DNA from: Branchinecta lynchi | Taxonomy: Eukaryota > Arthropoda > Branchiopoda > Anostraca > Branchinectidae | Assembly: GCA_023053575.1 (NCBI GenBank) | Contig: JAKZAP010000017.1 | Coordinates: 8,067,501 to 8,131,500, forward strand | Reading direction: 5' to 3' | DNA length: 64,000 nucleotides | Shown: positions 44,306 to 54,879 of the stretch, in pieces | Layout of the letters: each line of letters starts with the position of its first letter | Numbering within the stretch: the stretch's first letter is position 1 | Translations under genes and position numbers: made by a program | Notes under the pieces: model-generated | The model's database searches: none | The model's input: the letters and a program-made list of their open reading frames with translations, nothing else | Told to the model about the DNA's origin: nothing

Positions 44306-44860
44306 TCTATAAGTAATTAAAAATTTATTTATAACCCGTCATTTTGAACTAGCGGAGTAAATGACAGAAAATAAATAAAACATATAAACACACAGAAAAA
44401 GACACTTTATTTTCAATCTTCGGCCAGGAAGCATTGTATAACGTCGTGCGCTGGTTGTTGTCCATGATTTTTTAAAGCGATGAGGAAACATCCAAAAGGG
44501 TAACACTTGCATCTTGAATTTTAAACTTTTCCGTCAATGTATGGTTATGACACAATTTCGACAAGTGGAGCAGGTGCTTTGCATATTGAAAATAACATGA
44601 TCTCATCTTTTTAATCTCCTTCATTCGCAGAACATGAGTGGCACCAGAACGAAATAGTATAGAAGGAGCGCAGATGCAGAAGGTGCTGTACAAATTTCCC
44701 AAAGCTTTACGGTTACAGCGCCCTCGGTGGGGGATGATGCGCCCATAGGCAGTACGGATTGATTTACTAACTTCTTGAACAACCGAAGAGCAGTCTGTTG
44801 GTTTGACGATGAACGGTCCAAGAGGGATAGAAGCTTTGGATGCATACGAACCGTTTGAAG
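44306..44860 (-). pseudogene. LINE 3' fragment, minus strand
   Basis: Homologous over about 300 bp to 26813-27125 and extends further 5' (to about 44860). There a minus frame reads SLLDRSSSNQQTALRLFKKL and ASSPTEGAVTVKLWEIC, then LCHNHTLTEKFKIQDASVTL in a second frame. It looks like the end of a LINE ORF with frameshifts; no RT core is included. Confidence 0.55.
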
Positions 44861-45539
44861 ATGGGATGAAATGTTGAATAGTTGAAAGTAGTACTATTTC
44901 CTTTTCAGCATGCTATTTTCACCGCATGCTGGCCCCTAGCCTGACTTTATCCACACAAAAAAATATATATAAAAGTGGTAATCTTAATTAATATGAGTAG
45001 TGAGCGTGCGACGATGAATCACCCATTCATTATCATTTAACCTTTCGTACATTATAAACGTAGAGCAAGTCTCAAGGGACTCACTAGATTCAAACCAAGT
45101 GTTTAGACAGAAAGCCAAGGGACGTATTTTTATGATATCGGTTCCATCTGACCAGATTGCTCAGTTCACTTCGATTAGTTGGTATATACCAACGAACCTG
45201 GTGTGCCTTACCGGACATGCACTTTTTCGTTATTTTCCGTTTTTCTCTTATTTGCTTCTCTTCTTCTCTTTCTATTTTCAACTCATTTTTGTCCGTTATA
45301 TATAGCCTACTGTTCCTGATATATCCAGCACCTCTCTTTTATAACTGATATATTGTAATATTTTATTATAATTACTATTGATTTAGGGTTGTCTGGGGGG
45401 TGGGGGATAAAAATAAGAAAGAAGGTTAAGACGGTAAATGTGTATTATCGTTTGTCATGAGTGATTGAAAGCTGTGCACTCCCGCACACGACACGGTTGA
45501 GCCCTTCTTGGGAGCGTTATGTCTGTTATTTTGTTTAAA

Positions 45540-45800
45540 GCACAACTCTTACTAGAAATAATCATTTCACGATGAAAAAACTCTGCGTTATGATTTTTCG
45601 AAAACACCATATAATATACATAGATGGCACTTTACACAAGGGACTTGTACCGTGACCAATAAACCAGAGGCATTTTTTCCGAATATAATTTAGAAGTCTA
45701 GGACTCCATTGTCGGAGCCACGTAGACATACCAGGACCCACAAGGCTGGGTCTCATGGTGAAAACTAAATAGAGCCAAATATATAATTTCAATGGGGAAA
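45540..45800 (-). repeat. Dispersed repeat shared with 51120-51370
   Basis: The minus strand reads GGCTCTATTTAGTTTTCACC, TGAGACCCAGCCT, GGTCCTGGTATGTCTACGTGG and ACAAGTCCCTTGTGTAAAGTG. The same text runs on the plus strand at 51150-51370. Smaller pieces (AAGGGACTTG..CGTGACAAATAAA) are near 19300 and 39025. Unclassified. Confidence 0.6.
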
Positions 45801-45898
45801 CGTGAACTGGTTAGATGAATTTGCCTACGGGCGGGACCACTTTTCCTATGGCCGGCTTCTACCAGACTTGTAGTGGTTTGCGAGCTCTGTTCTCAAGC

Positions 45899-45971
45899 CC
45901 CTGGGTAGCTCAGTTGGTAGACCGCCTGCCTTGTAAGCAGAAGGTCCTGGGTTCAAATCCCGGCTGAGGAA
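45899..45971 (+). tRNA. tRNA-Thr(TGT)-like pseudogene / SINE head
   Basis: Contains an exact A box (TAGCTCAGTTGG) and B box (GGTTCAAATCC), an anticodon loop CTTGTAA giving TGT (Thr), and a T stem CTGGG/CCCGG. The acceptor stem pairs at only 5 of 7 positions, the D stem has GCTC against GACC, and the anticodon stem has one mismatch. It is followed by the same TTTTTGTCTTTCAGCTCA body as the element at 19517-19994, so it is best read as the head of a tRNA-derived SINE rather than a working tRNA gene. Confidence 0.65.
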
Positions 45972-46019
45972 CATTTTTGTCTTTCAGCTCACTACTATAA
46001 AACCATTACTTTCCGCGTC
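45972..46019 (+). mobile_element. SINE body following tRNA-like head
   Basis: The CATTTTTGTCTTTCAGCTCA segment shared with the copy at 19960-19990. The downstream end is unclear because an HTH-coding repeat begins at about 46014-46020. Confidence 0.5.
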
Positions 46020-46320
46020 AGATTAGCTATTTTCTTGTTAGCACTTATCAACTCTTTCCAGCCTTCCTGCTCTCCGACGCGGCGGATAGACGCAAAATAT
46101 TTGAACGGTGAGTGCGCAGCGGATAAAAGTTGGAAAACGAAGCAAAATAAAAAAAATTTAGAAGAACGACCTGGTCGACCTTCCAAAAAGAAAAAAAAAA
46201 CACTTTGAAGTATCTCTTGACTGAAAACTCGGCTCGACCGAAAAAGCATTAAAAATCGTAGGTAAAAAGGGAAGCAATGGCGGAATGGGGGGATTTTAGA
46301 AGCTTATAATTCCCAGGGAG
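46020..46320 (+). pseudogene. HTH-coding repeat, third copy
   Basis: Plus-strand frame FLLALINSFQPSC, AKYLNGE, then EERPGRPSKKKKKT, a clearer GRPR-like AT-hook than the copy at 34715-35113. A frameshift follows, then AKK.R..KEA(N/M) and FRSL-type remains ending at ...TTTTAGAAGCTTATAATTCC, the same end point as the other two copies. Confidence 0.5.
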
Positions 46321-46329
46321 CTGAGGATA

Positions 46330-47271
46330 TCTTAAAACGCAGAATTAGCAAGAGGGGTCCTTTAAGGAAAGTTAAAATTAAAATGAATTGAACTGATAGT
46401 AGCCTAATGTGCGCAAGTTTGCCTATTTCGGCGGTTGAAATATACACTGTTGTCATGAGGTTATAAATAAAACGATCACAGTAACGTTTACCAACGATCA
46501 ATACTGTAAAAATCTCAAGCCGATATTTGGCATTCCCATAACCGATCCCTGTTCAAGTCGAAAGCACAAGACACCAAATAGCATTTACCAACAAGCTACG
46601 CTGTGAAAATCCCGCGATAGCTTCACACAAAGATTATACACTGACTGCAAGTCCTTCCTGCTCCGAAGGCGGTAACGCACTGAAGCTCAGATAAAGAGAA
46701 CGCGTGCAGATACGCTCATCACACAAGAATAAAACGGCGGCTCTTCGGCTCAAGTAACTCCCTGAACAAAGAAACTCCCAAATTCTAGGCCCAGCATAAC
46801 TTAAGCCGAACATGAAATTTGACTGTTTTTATTCAGGAATCCAGCACCCAAAATGCATTTATGTTTTACCGCCCTGACGGCATCACCCTCACTTTGCTCG
46901 GAAAAAATTGAGAAGCTGCCACGGTTGTTACCACCCTCAACTAGTTAGTACCTCTAATGCACCCAAATTGGACAATAGTATATAATACTACTGGCATGGT
47001 TACGACCCCAGTTATTTTTTTTCTTTTTTATTCTTCCTTCTTTTCTTTTTTGTTCTTTCTCTTTTTTTCTTTCAGTTTATTTAAAAAATTATGTACAGAT
47101 AAATTTCGAGAGAAAATTTATTTGGCTGCCCCGACAGTCCCACTCGGGCTTTCCTGCAGCTAGAGGTAGCCTACCGACTACAAGGGTGAAGGATAATAAA
47201 AATGTTTTAAAAGGGTTATTTATGTAGTAGTTTAGTTATATAATAAATATATATAAATATAAATAACTAAT
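46330..47271. other. Non-coding DNA, nothing recognised
   Basis: T-rich tract at about 46988-47080 (TTTTTCTTTT). No supportable exon. The frame 46957-47163 is built on the T-rich tract. Confidence 0.4.
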
Positions 47272-48720
47272 TTTCAGAGAAGAAGTTCACAAAATCGGAT
47301 ATTTAAGGAAGAATACCTTTAATTGTTTTTCCACAAGTTGATTTTCCAGCTTGAGCGGCTTTAGCCTGAAGAGGAGGCCAAGAAGGGCCAAAATATAGCT
47401 CTAAAAAATGTAGCTGACTTATCCGTTTTGCACCGTCAAATATGATTCGCAGTCAGCTTGGGCTGAAGGAATATCTATCAACGAAGTACGGAACTTCAAA
47501 TCGCCCATACAGGCCGCAGACAATTAGTATCCATCTTAGCTGGAAAGAAGAAGAAGAGACAGGTGACTCCAAAACCAAAATGCAGAAGAATCTCTACCCT
47601 TTCGGCGACCCAATCGAACGAGCAAAAACAGTAGCCGTGTCCAGCACCAGGGTTGGTCACCAAGAACCAGGGTGTACGAGTTACTTCAGGATAATTTGGG
47701 TTACTTTTGGTTACATTGGGTTACTTTTGGTTACATTGGGTTACTTTGGGTTAAACTGCATTGGGTTACATTAGGTTACATCGGTTCACTTTGAGATACT
47801 TTTGGGTTACTTTCTAGGGTGTACGAAGTTACTTTTGGTGACCAACCCTGGGTCCACAATGAAATCACAGCACCAGCTCCAACCAATTTTCAGAGAACTG
47901 TTCAGAAAATCGGATGTTTAAGGAAACATCTTTTACTGTTTTTCCATAAGTTTATTTTCCAGCTTGAGCCTTAAGAGGACTCTTGCCAAGAAGGGCCAAA
48001 ATATAGCTCTAAAAAAATTTAGCTGACTTATCCGTTTTGCACCGTCAAACATGATTCGCAGTCAGCTTGGGCTGAAGGAATATCTATCAACGAAGTACGG
48101 AACTTCAAATCACCCATACAGGCCGCAGACAATTAGTATCCATCTTAGCTGGAAAGAAGAAGAAGAAACAGGTGACTCCAAAACCAAAATGCAGAAGAAT
48201 CTCTACCCTTTCGGCGACCCAATCGAACAGCAAAACAACAGCAGCCGTGTCCAGAATGAAATCACTGCACCAGCTCCAACCAATTTTCAGAGAACTGTTC
48301 AGAAAATCGGATGTTTAAGGAAGAATCTTTTACTGTTTTTCCACAAGTTCATTTTACAGCTTCAGCGGCTTGAGCCTTAAGAGGACCCTTGCCAAGAAGG
48401 GCCGAAATATAGCTCTAAAAAAATGTAGCTGACTTATCCGTTTTTCCCCAGCTTGGGCTGAAGGAATATCTATCGCCGAAGTACGGAACTTCAAATCCAA
48501 CCAAAATACCTCGAACCAATTTTCAGAGAAGAAGTTTACAAGATCGGATATTTAAGGAAGAATTTTCCACAAGTTCGTTTTCCAGCTTGAGCCTGGAGAG
48601 GACCCTTGCCAGGAAGAGCCGATACCTAGCTCTAATAAAATGTAGCTGACTTATCCGTTTTGCACCGTCAAACATGGTTCGCAGTCAGCTTGGGCTGCAG
48701 GAATATGTAGTATAAAAAAA
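47272..48720 (+). mobile_element. Tandem retrozyme-like array with hammerhead motifs
   Basis: Four units in direct tandem. Each has a TTTTCAGAGAA..GTTC...AATCGGAT.TTTAAGG segment, a hammerhead-like motif (47349-47405, 47961-48012, 48366-48418, 48576-48636), AGCTGACTTATCCGTTTTGC, then AGTCAGCTTGGGCTGAAGGA. Cleavage-site spacing is 608 (395 after removing the inserted MITE and its duplication), 406 and 217, so the basic unit is about 400 bp and the last is internally deleted. Tandem ~400-bp units carrying type I hammerheads match the animal small-retrozyme design, in which self-cleaved monomers circularise and are copied by another element's machinery. The frames 47442-47774 and 48051-48380 are the same non-functional reading of the unit. 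Confidence 0.75.
47647..47851. mobile_element. MITE with telomere-like TTGGGTTAC interior
   Basis: Perfect 15-bp inverted ends CCAGGGTTGGTCACC and its complement, 205 bp. The flanks GTCCAGCA and GTCCACAA form an 8-bp duplication with one mismatch. The neighbouring array unit at about 48248 has the uninterrupted GTGTCCAGAATGAAATCAC, the empty site. The interior is a run of diverged GGTTACATTGGGTTACTTTT units. Confidence 0.85.
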
Positions 48721-49132
48721 AAAAAAAACATATTTCTTCTTCCAAAACGGACCGCAAATGATGTCGCAAGTTCAAGTTTTGAGCTAAGACCTGTAGCCGA
48801 CTCTCTCGACGGGAGCCGAAACCCAGCTCACTAATAAAGTCACTGATTTGTTCACCTTTTTCTCATACCATCAATCACCAGTTCAATGCCGACTGTTTCA
48901 CCGATTCCAGCAGGGAAATTTCGGCCTTAATTTCCCTTTACGCAATTCCGTCCAAAGTCATGATCGTACGGACAAATAACTGTCAAATTCAGAACCAACA
49001 TGCCCAAAAGATTTCGGGAAATTAAGGGTTCGAGAGGTTCCTGAAAATGGCTATGGAGAATTCGAGATATATTTTTTGTAATTTGATCGAATTTAGTTAG
49101 ATGTATTGGTTGTTGGTGTTGATATTTTTGTT

Positions 49133-49168
49133 CCGATGGGCTTTATTTTGGAATCATACCATATCATA
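49133..49168 (+). repeat. LINE/SINE 3' end
   Basis: CCGATGGGCTTTATTTTGGA and ATCATACCATATCATAG, a diverged copy of the 9076-9121 type ending. Confidence 0.45.
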
Positions 49169-49432
49169 GTACCTAAAACCTGAGTATTACTGAAGAGATA
49201 TTGTGTCCGTACCTAGATAGATGCCAGTTCCACATCATCAGCAAGTGCGGAGAAAGAGCGGAAGCACAACAGAGCTGTTTTTCTAGAACAGAGTAATTCC
49301 CTTGTGGAAACATTAGGCTACTTTAATAAAAAAAAAAATTTAACTGTAATTAGTTTTTATTTTCGTTCATATTCTTTGTATGTTATCCGTACTGTTTGTG
49401 AGTGTTTTTTTTTCAATCTCTGCCCGTTTCAG

Positions 49433-49579
49433 CCCTGTGATGTTGAGGCCAAAATAAACCGACTGACTGAAAAATTTTTGACAGAAGGCATCGTCACCAG
49501 CAAAACATCTGAACCCTTCAAGGAGCGGCTGGTCAAGAAATCACAGTCCTGGAGGGATGATTGGTGCACTTCTGAGCCG
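49433..49579 (+). CDS. Internal exon of unrecognised plus-strand gene
   Basis: Exon of 147 bases (49 codons, phase 0 at both ends) between acceptor TCTCTGCCCGTTTCAG and donor GAGCCG|GTAAGC. It encodes PCDVEAKINRLTEKF then LTEGIVTSKTSEPF, KERLVKKSQSW and RDDWCTSEP: charged, probably helical, with a normal protein composition. Its phase-0 end fits the phase-0 start of the exon at 57217, so the two could be adjacent (intron about 7.6 kb) or have others between. No family recognised. The frame runs on into intron on both sides, so splice sites set the limits. Confidence 0.6.
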
Positions 49580-49599
49580 GTAAGCAGGAAAGTAACAAA

Positions 49600-50765
49600 C
49601 GCAAGCTACTCATAGGGATTCTACGGCCTTACTGCTTGCAAGTGCAAGAACTTGCTTTTCATGTTTTCACACCCACACTGACGATGTATGTGGTATTCTC
49701 AATTCTGAAATATCGATCTTAACAAAAATTCTTGTGAATCCCTTCAACCGATTGCATCGCTCTCCCGGGTTGCCAGACATGAACTTTTGTTTTCTCAGGA
49801 ATAGTTAGTAGAAACTCCTCTATTCTCTCTTGTTCACACTGTTTTCTCTGCTTTCGCTCTGATCTCTCAGTAACCACAACACGAATCTGTTTTAATTTTT
49901 CTTTAAAGAAAAACATAGTATTTCTGCGCCAAGCCGGGCCAGAGTCGACAAGTTCTAAGAAGAGAATCCTTAATTTCAGGAGGCAAGCATAGGTACTTCT
50001 GAAAAACAATATTTCCTGACTACGAAAAAATCATTTCTGACTTCGAAAAAATCTTTTCTAACAAGAGTGAACGCGAAGGTACCAAATCACAGATTACGTC
50101 TACGAACTACGCTAGTTTGTGTTTTATTCGTATAGTTCGTGAGTGTTTTTATTCCTGAGTGTTCTTTTTACTAGTAAAGAAAGTAAAATATCTAGTTTAA
50201 AGGGAATTATCGTGGTCACAAAAAGACGACATACTTTCGTTAAAGATCACATAAATCTGAAACAAAAACGTAAATACTACAAACGAGGGCTTTCCTTGTT
50301 ATAAGAGCTATACTTCATTTTCCTGGAACAGTGACAAACAAAACTGAAATTGTTTTTTTCAAACTACTTCAAGTCAAATGTGAACTGTAACATATTCAAA
50401 CGACATATACATTAGACAATTATCGTGATCAAGCATGTAGGGGCTTTTTCTTAGCAATCCAGTAATCATATGTTGTATATTGTGAACAAGGAATTCGCAT
50501 AACAGTTGGAACCGAAGTTAAAGAATCACGCGTTAGTGGTTATCCCGGCTCTTCAAAAATCTAAGAAAAGCCTGATCTCTGACACAATCTTTTCTTTGGT
50601 TACCCTTCAACCAAACTACTCCTCCACCCAAAAACTCGTTATGATTAATTTTTAATGCTGGTAAAGTCATTTATATTAGCTCTATTTTCTGCCAGTTCTC
50701 CACTTGATTATGTATTAATAAATTTAGTGGTAAGCTTTGATCGTCACCCTCTTCATACACATTCG
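49600..50765. other. Intron DNA, nothing recognised
   Basis: No exon or repeat family identified. The minus frame 49719-50009 overlaps no family and has no splice support. Confidence 0.4.
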
Positions 50766-50773
50766 CTTACAGT

Positions 50774-52842
50774 CAGGCCTGGGAGTGACCTAAGGGTAAA
50801 TATATATAGGGTATAGGATTTTTCACATCAAAATATTGGACAATATAGGATAAAAAAAACAGATTATTTGGATGAGAAAATCCCATGACCCCATCTCCCA
50901 AGATAACAAAGGACGATTCTGGTGAAACAACTTAGGATCTCACCTTAAAACAAACAAGAGCTGGAAGCTCATATGGCACTTGCAAGACTTGTCATATGGA
51001 AATGATGGACAAATTTTTATTTTTTATTTTTAGGTTAAGATGCACACTTTAAGGGTGCCAAAAATTATTTTCCAAGCAAAACCCTTGAGCAAAAAGGATC
51101 ATGTGCTCATGAAGATCGTGAAAAAGTAAATATTTTATAAGGGCGTCTTCCCCATTGAAATTAGATATTTGGCTCTATTTAATTTTCACCATGAGACCCC
51201 GCCCTGTGGGTCCTGGTATGTCTACGTGGCTCCGACAATGGAGTCCTAGACTTCTAAATTATATTCGAAAACACTGTTTCTGGTTTAAATTGGTCACGGT
51301 ACAAGGCCCTTGTGTAAAGTGTCATCTATGTATTATTAGAAAAAGTAAATTTTGCCCAAAAGTATTTTTTGCACTCTGCGATGTCTAACCCAACGATGTC
51401 AGTTCCTAATGCTCCAGGAAATCGTCCTAGTACATCTGGAAGTACCTTAACTCACGATCACCGGAATTCCGGACACCCCATACAGCTCCCCCCCCCCTCG
51501 GTACCCGAATTTGTCACTGCTGCTCCTAGGACTTGTGCTTGTAATCCCCACCAATTTCCATCCTGATCGCTCCACTCTGTGTGTGTCACAAGATTTCCAA
51601 TTCTCCCCTCCGACCCCCTCCCCCCAGTTCATCGGATCCTTTCCTGAATTGAAATTGGACATCTGAGACACGAGGTCTTTCAAGATATCAAGTTTCATTA
51701 AGATCCGGTAACCCATTCGAAAGTCATACATGCCACAAATTTCCGGATTCCGCCGTCTCCCCCTCCCCCCCCCCACGACGGTAAGATCGGTCAAGCGACT
51801 GTTTCCAAGTTAATCAGGTCGGGTCCCGGATATGCCTGTCAAGCTTTATCGTCGTAGCCCATCTTGAAGTACATTAACTACGGATCGCCGGAATTCCTGA
51901 CACCCCTCCAACTCCCCCCACAGTGTTCGAATCCAGTCCAGATCTGTTAATGATGTATCTAGAGCTTGTGCTTGTTCTTCCCACCAAGTTTCATCCCGAT
52001 CACTCCACTCTGAGAGTTTCACACGATTTCCGGTTTCCCCTCCGACCCCCCCCCCCCCCACATTCATCGGATCCGGTCCGGATTGGAAATGAGACATCCA
52101 AGACACGAGGTCTTTCCAGATATCAACTTTCATTAAGATCCGATCACCCGTTCGAAAGTTATGCATGCCCTATTTTCCGGATTTCGCCACCTCCCCCTCC
52201 CCCCACGATGGTCGGATCGGGCAAGTGACTACGTCCAATTTAGTTTGGTCAGGTCCCTAATATCCTGTCAAGTTTCATCGTCCTAGCACTTCTGGAAGTA
52301 CCCTAACTCGAGAACAGTGGACCGACAGACCGATCGCCCGACCGAAAAGTGTTCGTTATATGTCACTTGAGCGTAAATCCAAGACGAGAGACTTTGATAG
52401 GCAAGCTTTATCCATGAACAGAGATCAAATACAAAATTAAAGAACAAAGGACACACTACTGATTGACTTCGTGAAAACTTCAGGAAAGGACCAGAAAACC
52501 ACACAACCGCGTCAAACTGAGTGTCAACAGCGCTTTTTAAATGAAGAAAGCTTCTCGATCTTTGCTTTTCATCTGCTTTTTTCCTTTTTTTCTGAAGGGC
52601 AGAAAGGTCTGCAAAACTTTCACTCCCTTTGCTCTCCGAAAGCTCAATGAGAATTTGAGAAAATGTGTTTGCAGAAATATTAATTACTTCGACCTTTGCC
52701 CAGTTTTGCAAAATCAACTTCGAAATTTACGAAAAAAAAGCAAAAGCTGAAATATAGGAGAATATAGGATTTTTGACTCAATATAGTATATAATAGGACA
52801 AGTTTTAAAATATAGGATACATAGGTCTCACTCCCACCCCTG
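50774..52842. mobile_element. 2.07-kb hAT-like element carrying a family B copy
   Basis: Ends CAGGCCTGGGAGTGACCTA and (other strand) CAGGGGTGGGAGTGAGACCT, with an exact 8-bp target duplication CTTACAGT (50766-50773, 52843-52850). TATAGGAT-rich subterminal DNA lies at both ends (about 50795-50870 and 52752-52820). Family B copy 5 occupies most of the inside. A minus frame of 144 codons (52283-52717) covers the remaining unique part; it is lysine/serine-rich and shows no transposase motif I can recognise. Confidence 0.85.
50952..52372 (+). mobile_element. Family B repeat, copy 5 (nested in hAT-like element)
   Basis: 5' end ACAAGAGCTGGAAGCTCATA then TGGCACTTGCAAG, a foreign-looking block shared with 45540-45800 at 51120-51370, then about three C-rich ~370-bp units, and a decayed 3' hairpin (GTCACTTGAGCG). 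The interior combination shows at least two insertion rounds. Confidence 0.7.
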
Positions 52843-52859
52843 CTTACAGTCGAATCTTA

Positions 52860-53790
52860 GAAACTACTGAATTAATAAAATTTTTAGAAAAAAAATAGAT
52901 TAAAAATGCGTCTTTAGCTACTTTTATTTTCTGTGTTATATGACACCTAACTGGCGAGCCCGTGGGAAATTTACTGGGCCACTTCCGGAACAGCCCCAAT
53001 ACCCCTTCCTCCCTTTGGCCTAAGAGACAAACGATGAAAACAGATTAAGTGCTACAATCAGGCTACAATACAAATCTTGTTTGTGTGTTAGTGTGTTTGT
53101 ACAAATGTTTAGTATTTTTCTGTCTTCATTCGTGCAACTTTACTCTTTTTACCTTCCTTTGTGGAATTTCGGAAGTCGAGTAAATTATTCATTATTATTG
53201 TGATTAGCTCCATCGATTCCATATGATATAGTTCCAAAATTAAAAACCATCGGGCCAAAGCGAAAAAAAAAACGACACCATAACAGCCCAGTTACCAATT
53301 TACTAAAAAACAACGAACTAGAAAAATCGAGATTTTTCTTCTGCCGGTTCGCACGTTGAACTTGAGGTACTTAGTTTGCGTTTGCTTTCCTACTTTCCTT
53401 GTTTTGTTACGTTTTTGACCTTGTTTTGGGCATGGTATCGAGACCGCATTAAGCAAAATTGATTGATTGAATGCCAGTCACTTGTTTCAACAAGTGACTT
53501 CAAAATTATCCTTGAGATCATTTGAGTCAAATTTGGGTTTTAGCCCAAAAGTCTTTTGTCTGAAATCAAAGCCATTATCTGATTTCCAAATTTGGATGCA
53601 TTTGTCAGATTGATAATGTTTGGCTTTCGGAAGCGCCCGGATTAGCATAATATCTCCACGTGACACGCACGAGCAACCATGCTCAACATAGGCAAAATGA
53701 TGCCTATTTGGCACTTAGTAGGTCTGCTCTCAGCTGGAAAATATACTTACTATCTGCCAAATGTATTATTATCTCTAATTAGCGAAGAGA
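52860..53790. other. Intron DNA, nothing recognised
   Basis: No supportable exon, RNA or repeat family. Confidence 0.4.
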
Positions 53791-54290
53791 CCCTTTTTGG
53801 TAATCGTTTTGGCTTTGCAGTGGGTTCAAAACTAAACTGAAAGTTGATCCATTTAAGACAGCATATGATCTATTCAGACAAGCTCACATGTTTTAAAATT
53901 TACAAAATTAATGCATCATTCATTTAACGATGGGACCTTTTTGGTAATATTTTTTGGCTTTGCACTGAAAGCCGATCCATTAAGATAGTATTTTATTTAT
54001 TTCAGACCAGCAAAACAAATTTTCACAAAATTTTCTAAAAAAAATAAACAACGGAAGTTTGGAAAAATAATGCATCATTAATTTAAAAAAGGGAACCTTT
54101 CTGATAATATTTTGCTTTTGTATTTAGTTCAAACTAAACTGAAAGTTGATCCATTTGAAAAAGTTTTTTTTTTCAGACTAGATCTAGCATAGCCTATTTG
54201 CGTAACCTTTTTGGCTTTGCAGTGTGCTCCAACTAAACTGAAAGTCGATCGGTCAAGATAGTATTTTTATTTATTTCCAACAAGCTTCAG
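53790..54290 (+). repeat. Diverged ~150-bp tandem units
   Basis: Three to four units with GGGACC(C/T)TTTTTGGTAAT, TTTTGGCTTTGCA, ACTAAACTGAAAG(T/C)(T/C)GATC and TAGTATTTTATTTATTTC blocks. Confidence 0.65.
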
Positions 54291-54485
54291 ATTAGCATCT
54301 TTTTTCTAAAACGGAAACGACAAATTTGTATATCCGTGTTTCCACCCGAACAGCTAAGAAAATACATTTATTGAAACGAGTCGCATTCCAGCGAATACCG
54401 CCAAACCATCGAAATCGTAGGAAAAAGACGCTGAAAGATTGATTTTCTATCTGTTCTTGCCCTTGGTTCAAAACCCCGACGAATG

Positions 54486-54862
54486 CACTGTCAGAAGTTT
54501 CATAACAGATAGCGTCTAACACTTTCAGGAATAACACCTTTTTCACTTAGAAATAAAGTGTTATGACCAATTAAGTTTACACTATTTCGTGCCTAGATCT
54601 CCAACAACACCTTCAATAGGTAAAATACTAACGGGAATGAAAGAAACATAACAGATAACATCCCAAAGTGTTATCTATTGAAACCATTCTGTTGTCGTTA
54701 TGTAACTTCTGACAGTGCAGTATTTTTACCTATTGAAGGTGTTGTTGGAGATCTAGGCACGAAATAGTATAAACTCAATTGGTCATAACACTTTATTTCT
54801 AAGTGTAAAGGTGTTATTCTTGAAAGTGTTATGCGCAATCTGTTATGAAACTTCTGACAGTG
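54486..54862. mobile_element. Palindromic MITE with CACTGTCAGAAG ends
   Basis: Inverted ends CACTGTCAGAAGTTTCATAA and a matching complement. Further arm blocks such as CGTGCCTAGATCTCCAACAA and AAATAAAGTGTTATGACCAA recur inverted at 54720-54800, so nearly the whole 377 bp folds back. A second internal ACTTCTGACAGTGCAG near 54706 suggests an inner rearrangement. No clear flanking duplication. Confidence 0.8.
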
Positions 54863-54879
54863 TGGCTACCGAACTTCCG

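Noticed and set aside
45899..45971. Functional tRNA-Thr gene
   Set aside because: Acceptor, D and anticodon stems carry mismatches, and the sequence continues into a SINE body shared with 19960-19990.
47442..48380. Pair of near-identical 110-codon frames suggesting a duplicated gene
   Set aside because: They are the same reading of two retrozyme-like array units that cover the ribozyme-linked repeat; the ends diverge by frameshift.
52283..52717. 144-codon minus frame as a host gene
   Set aside because: Lies inside a hAT-like element and starts within family B; no recognisable domain or splice sites.
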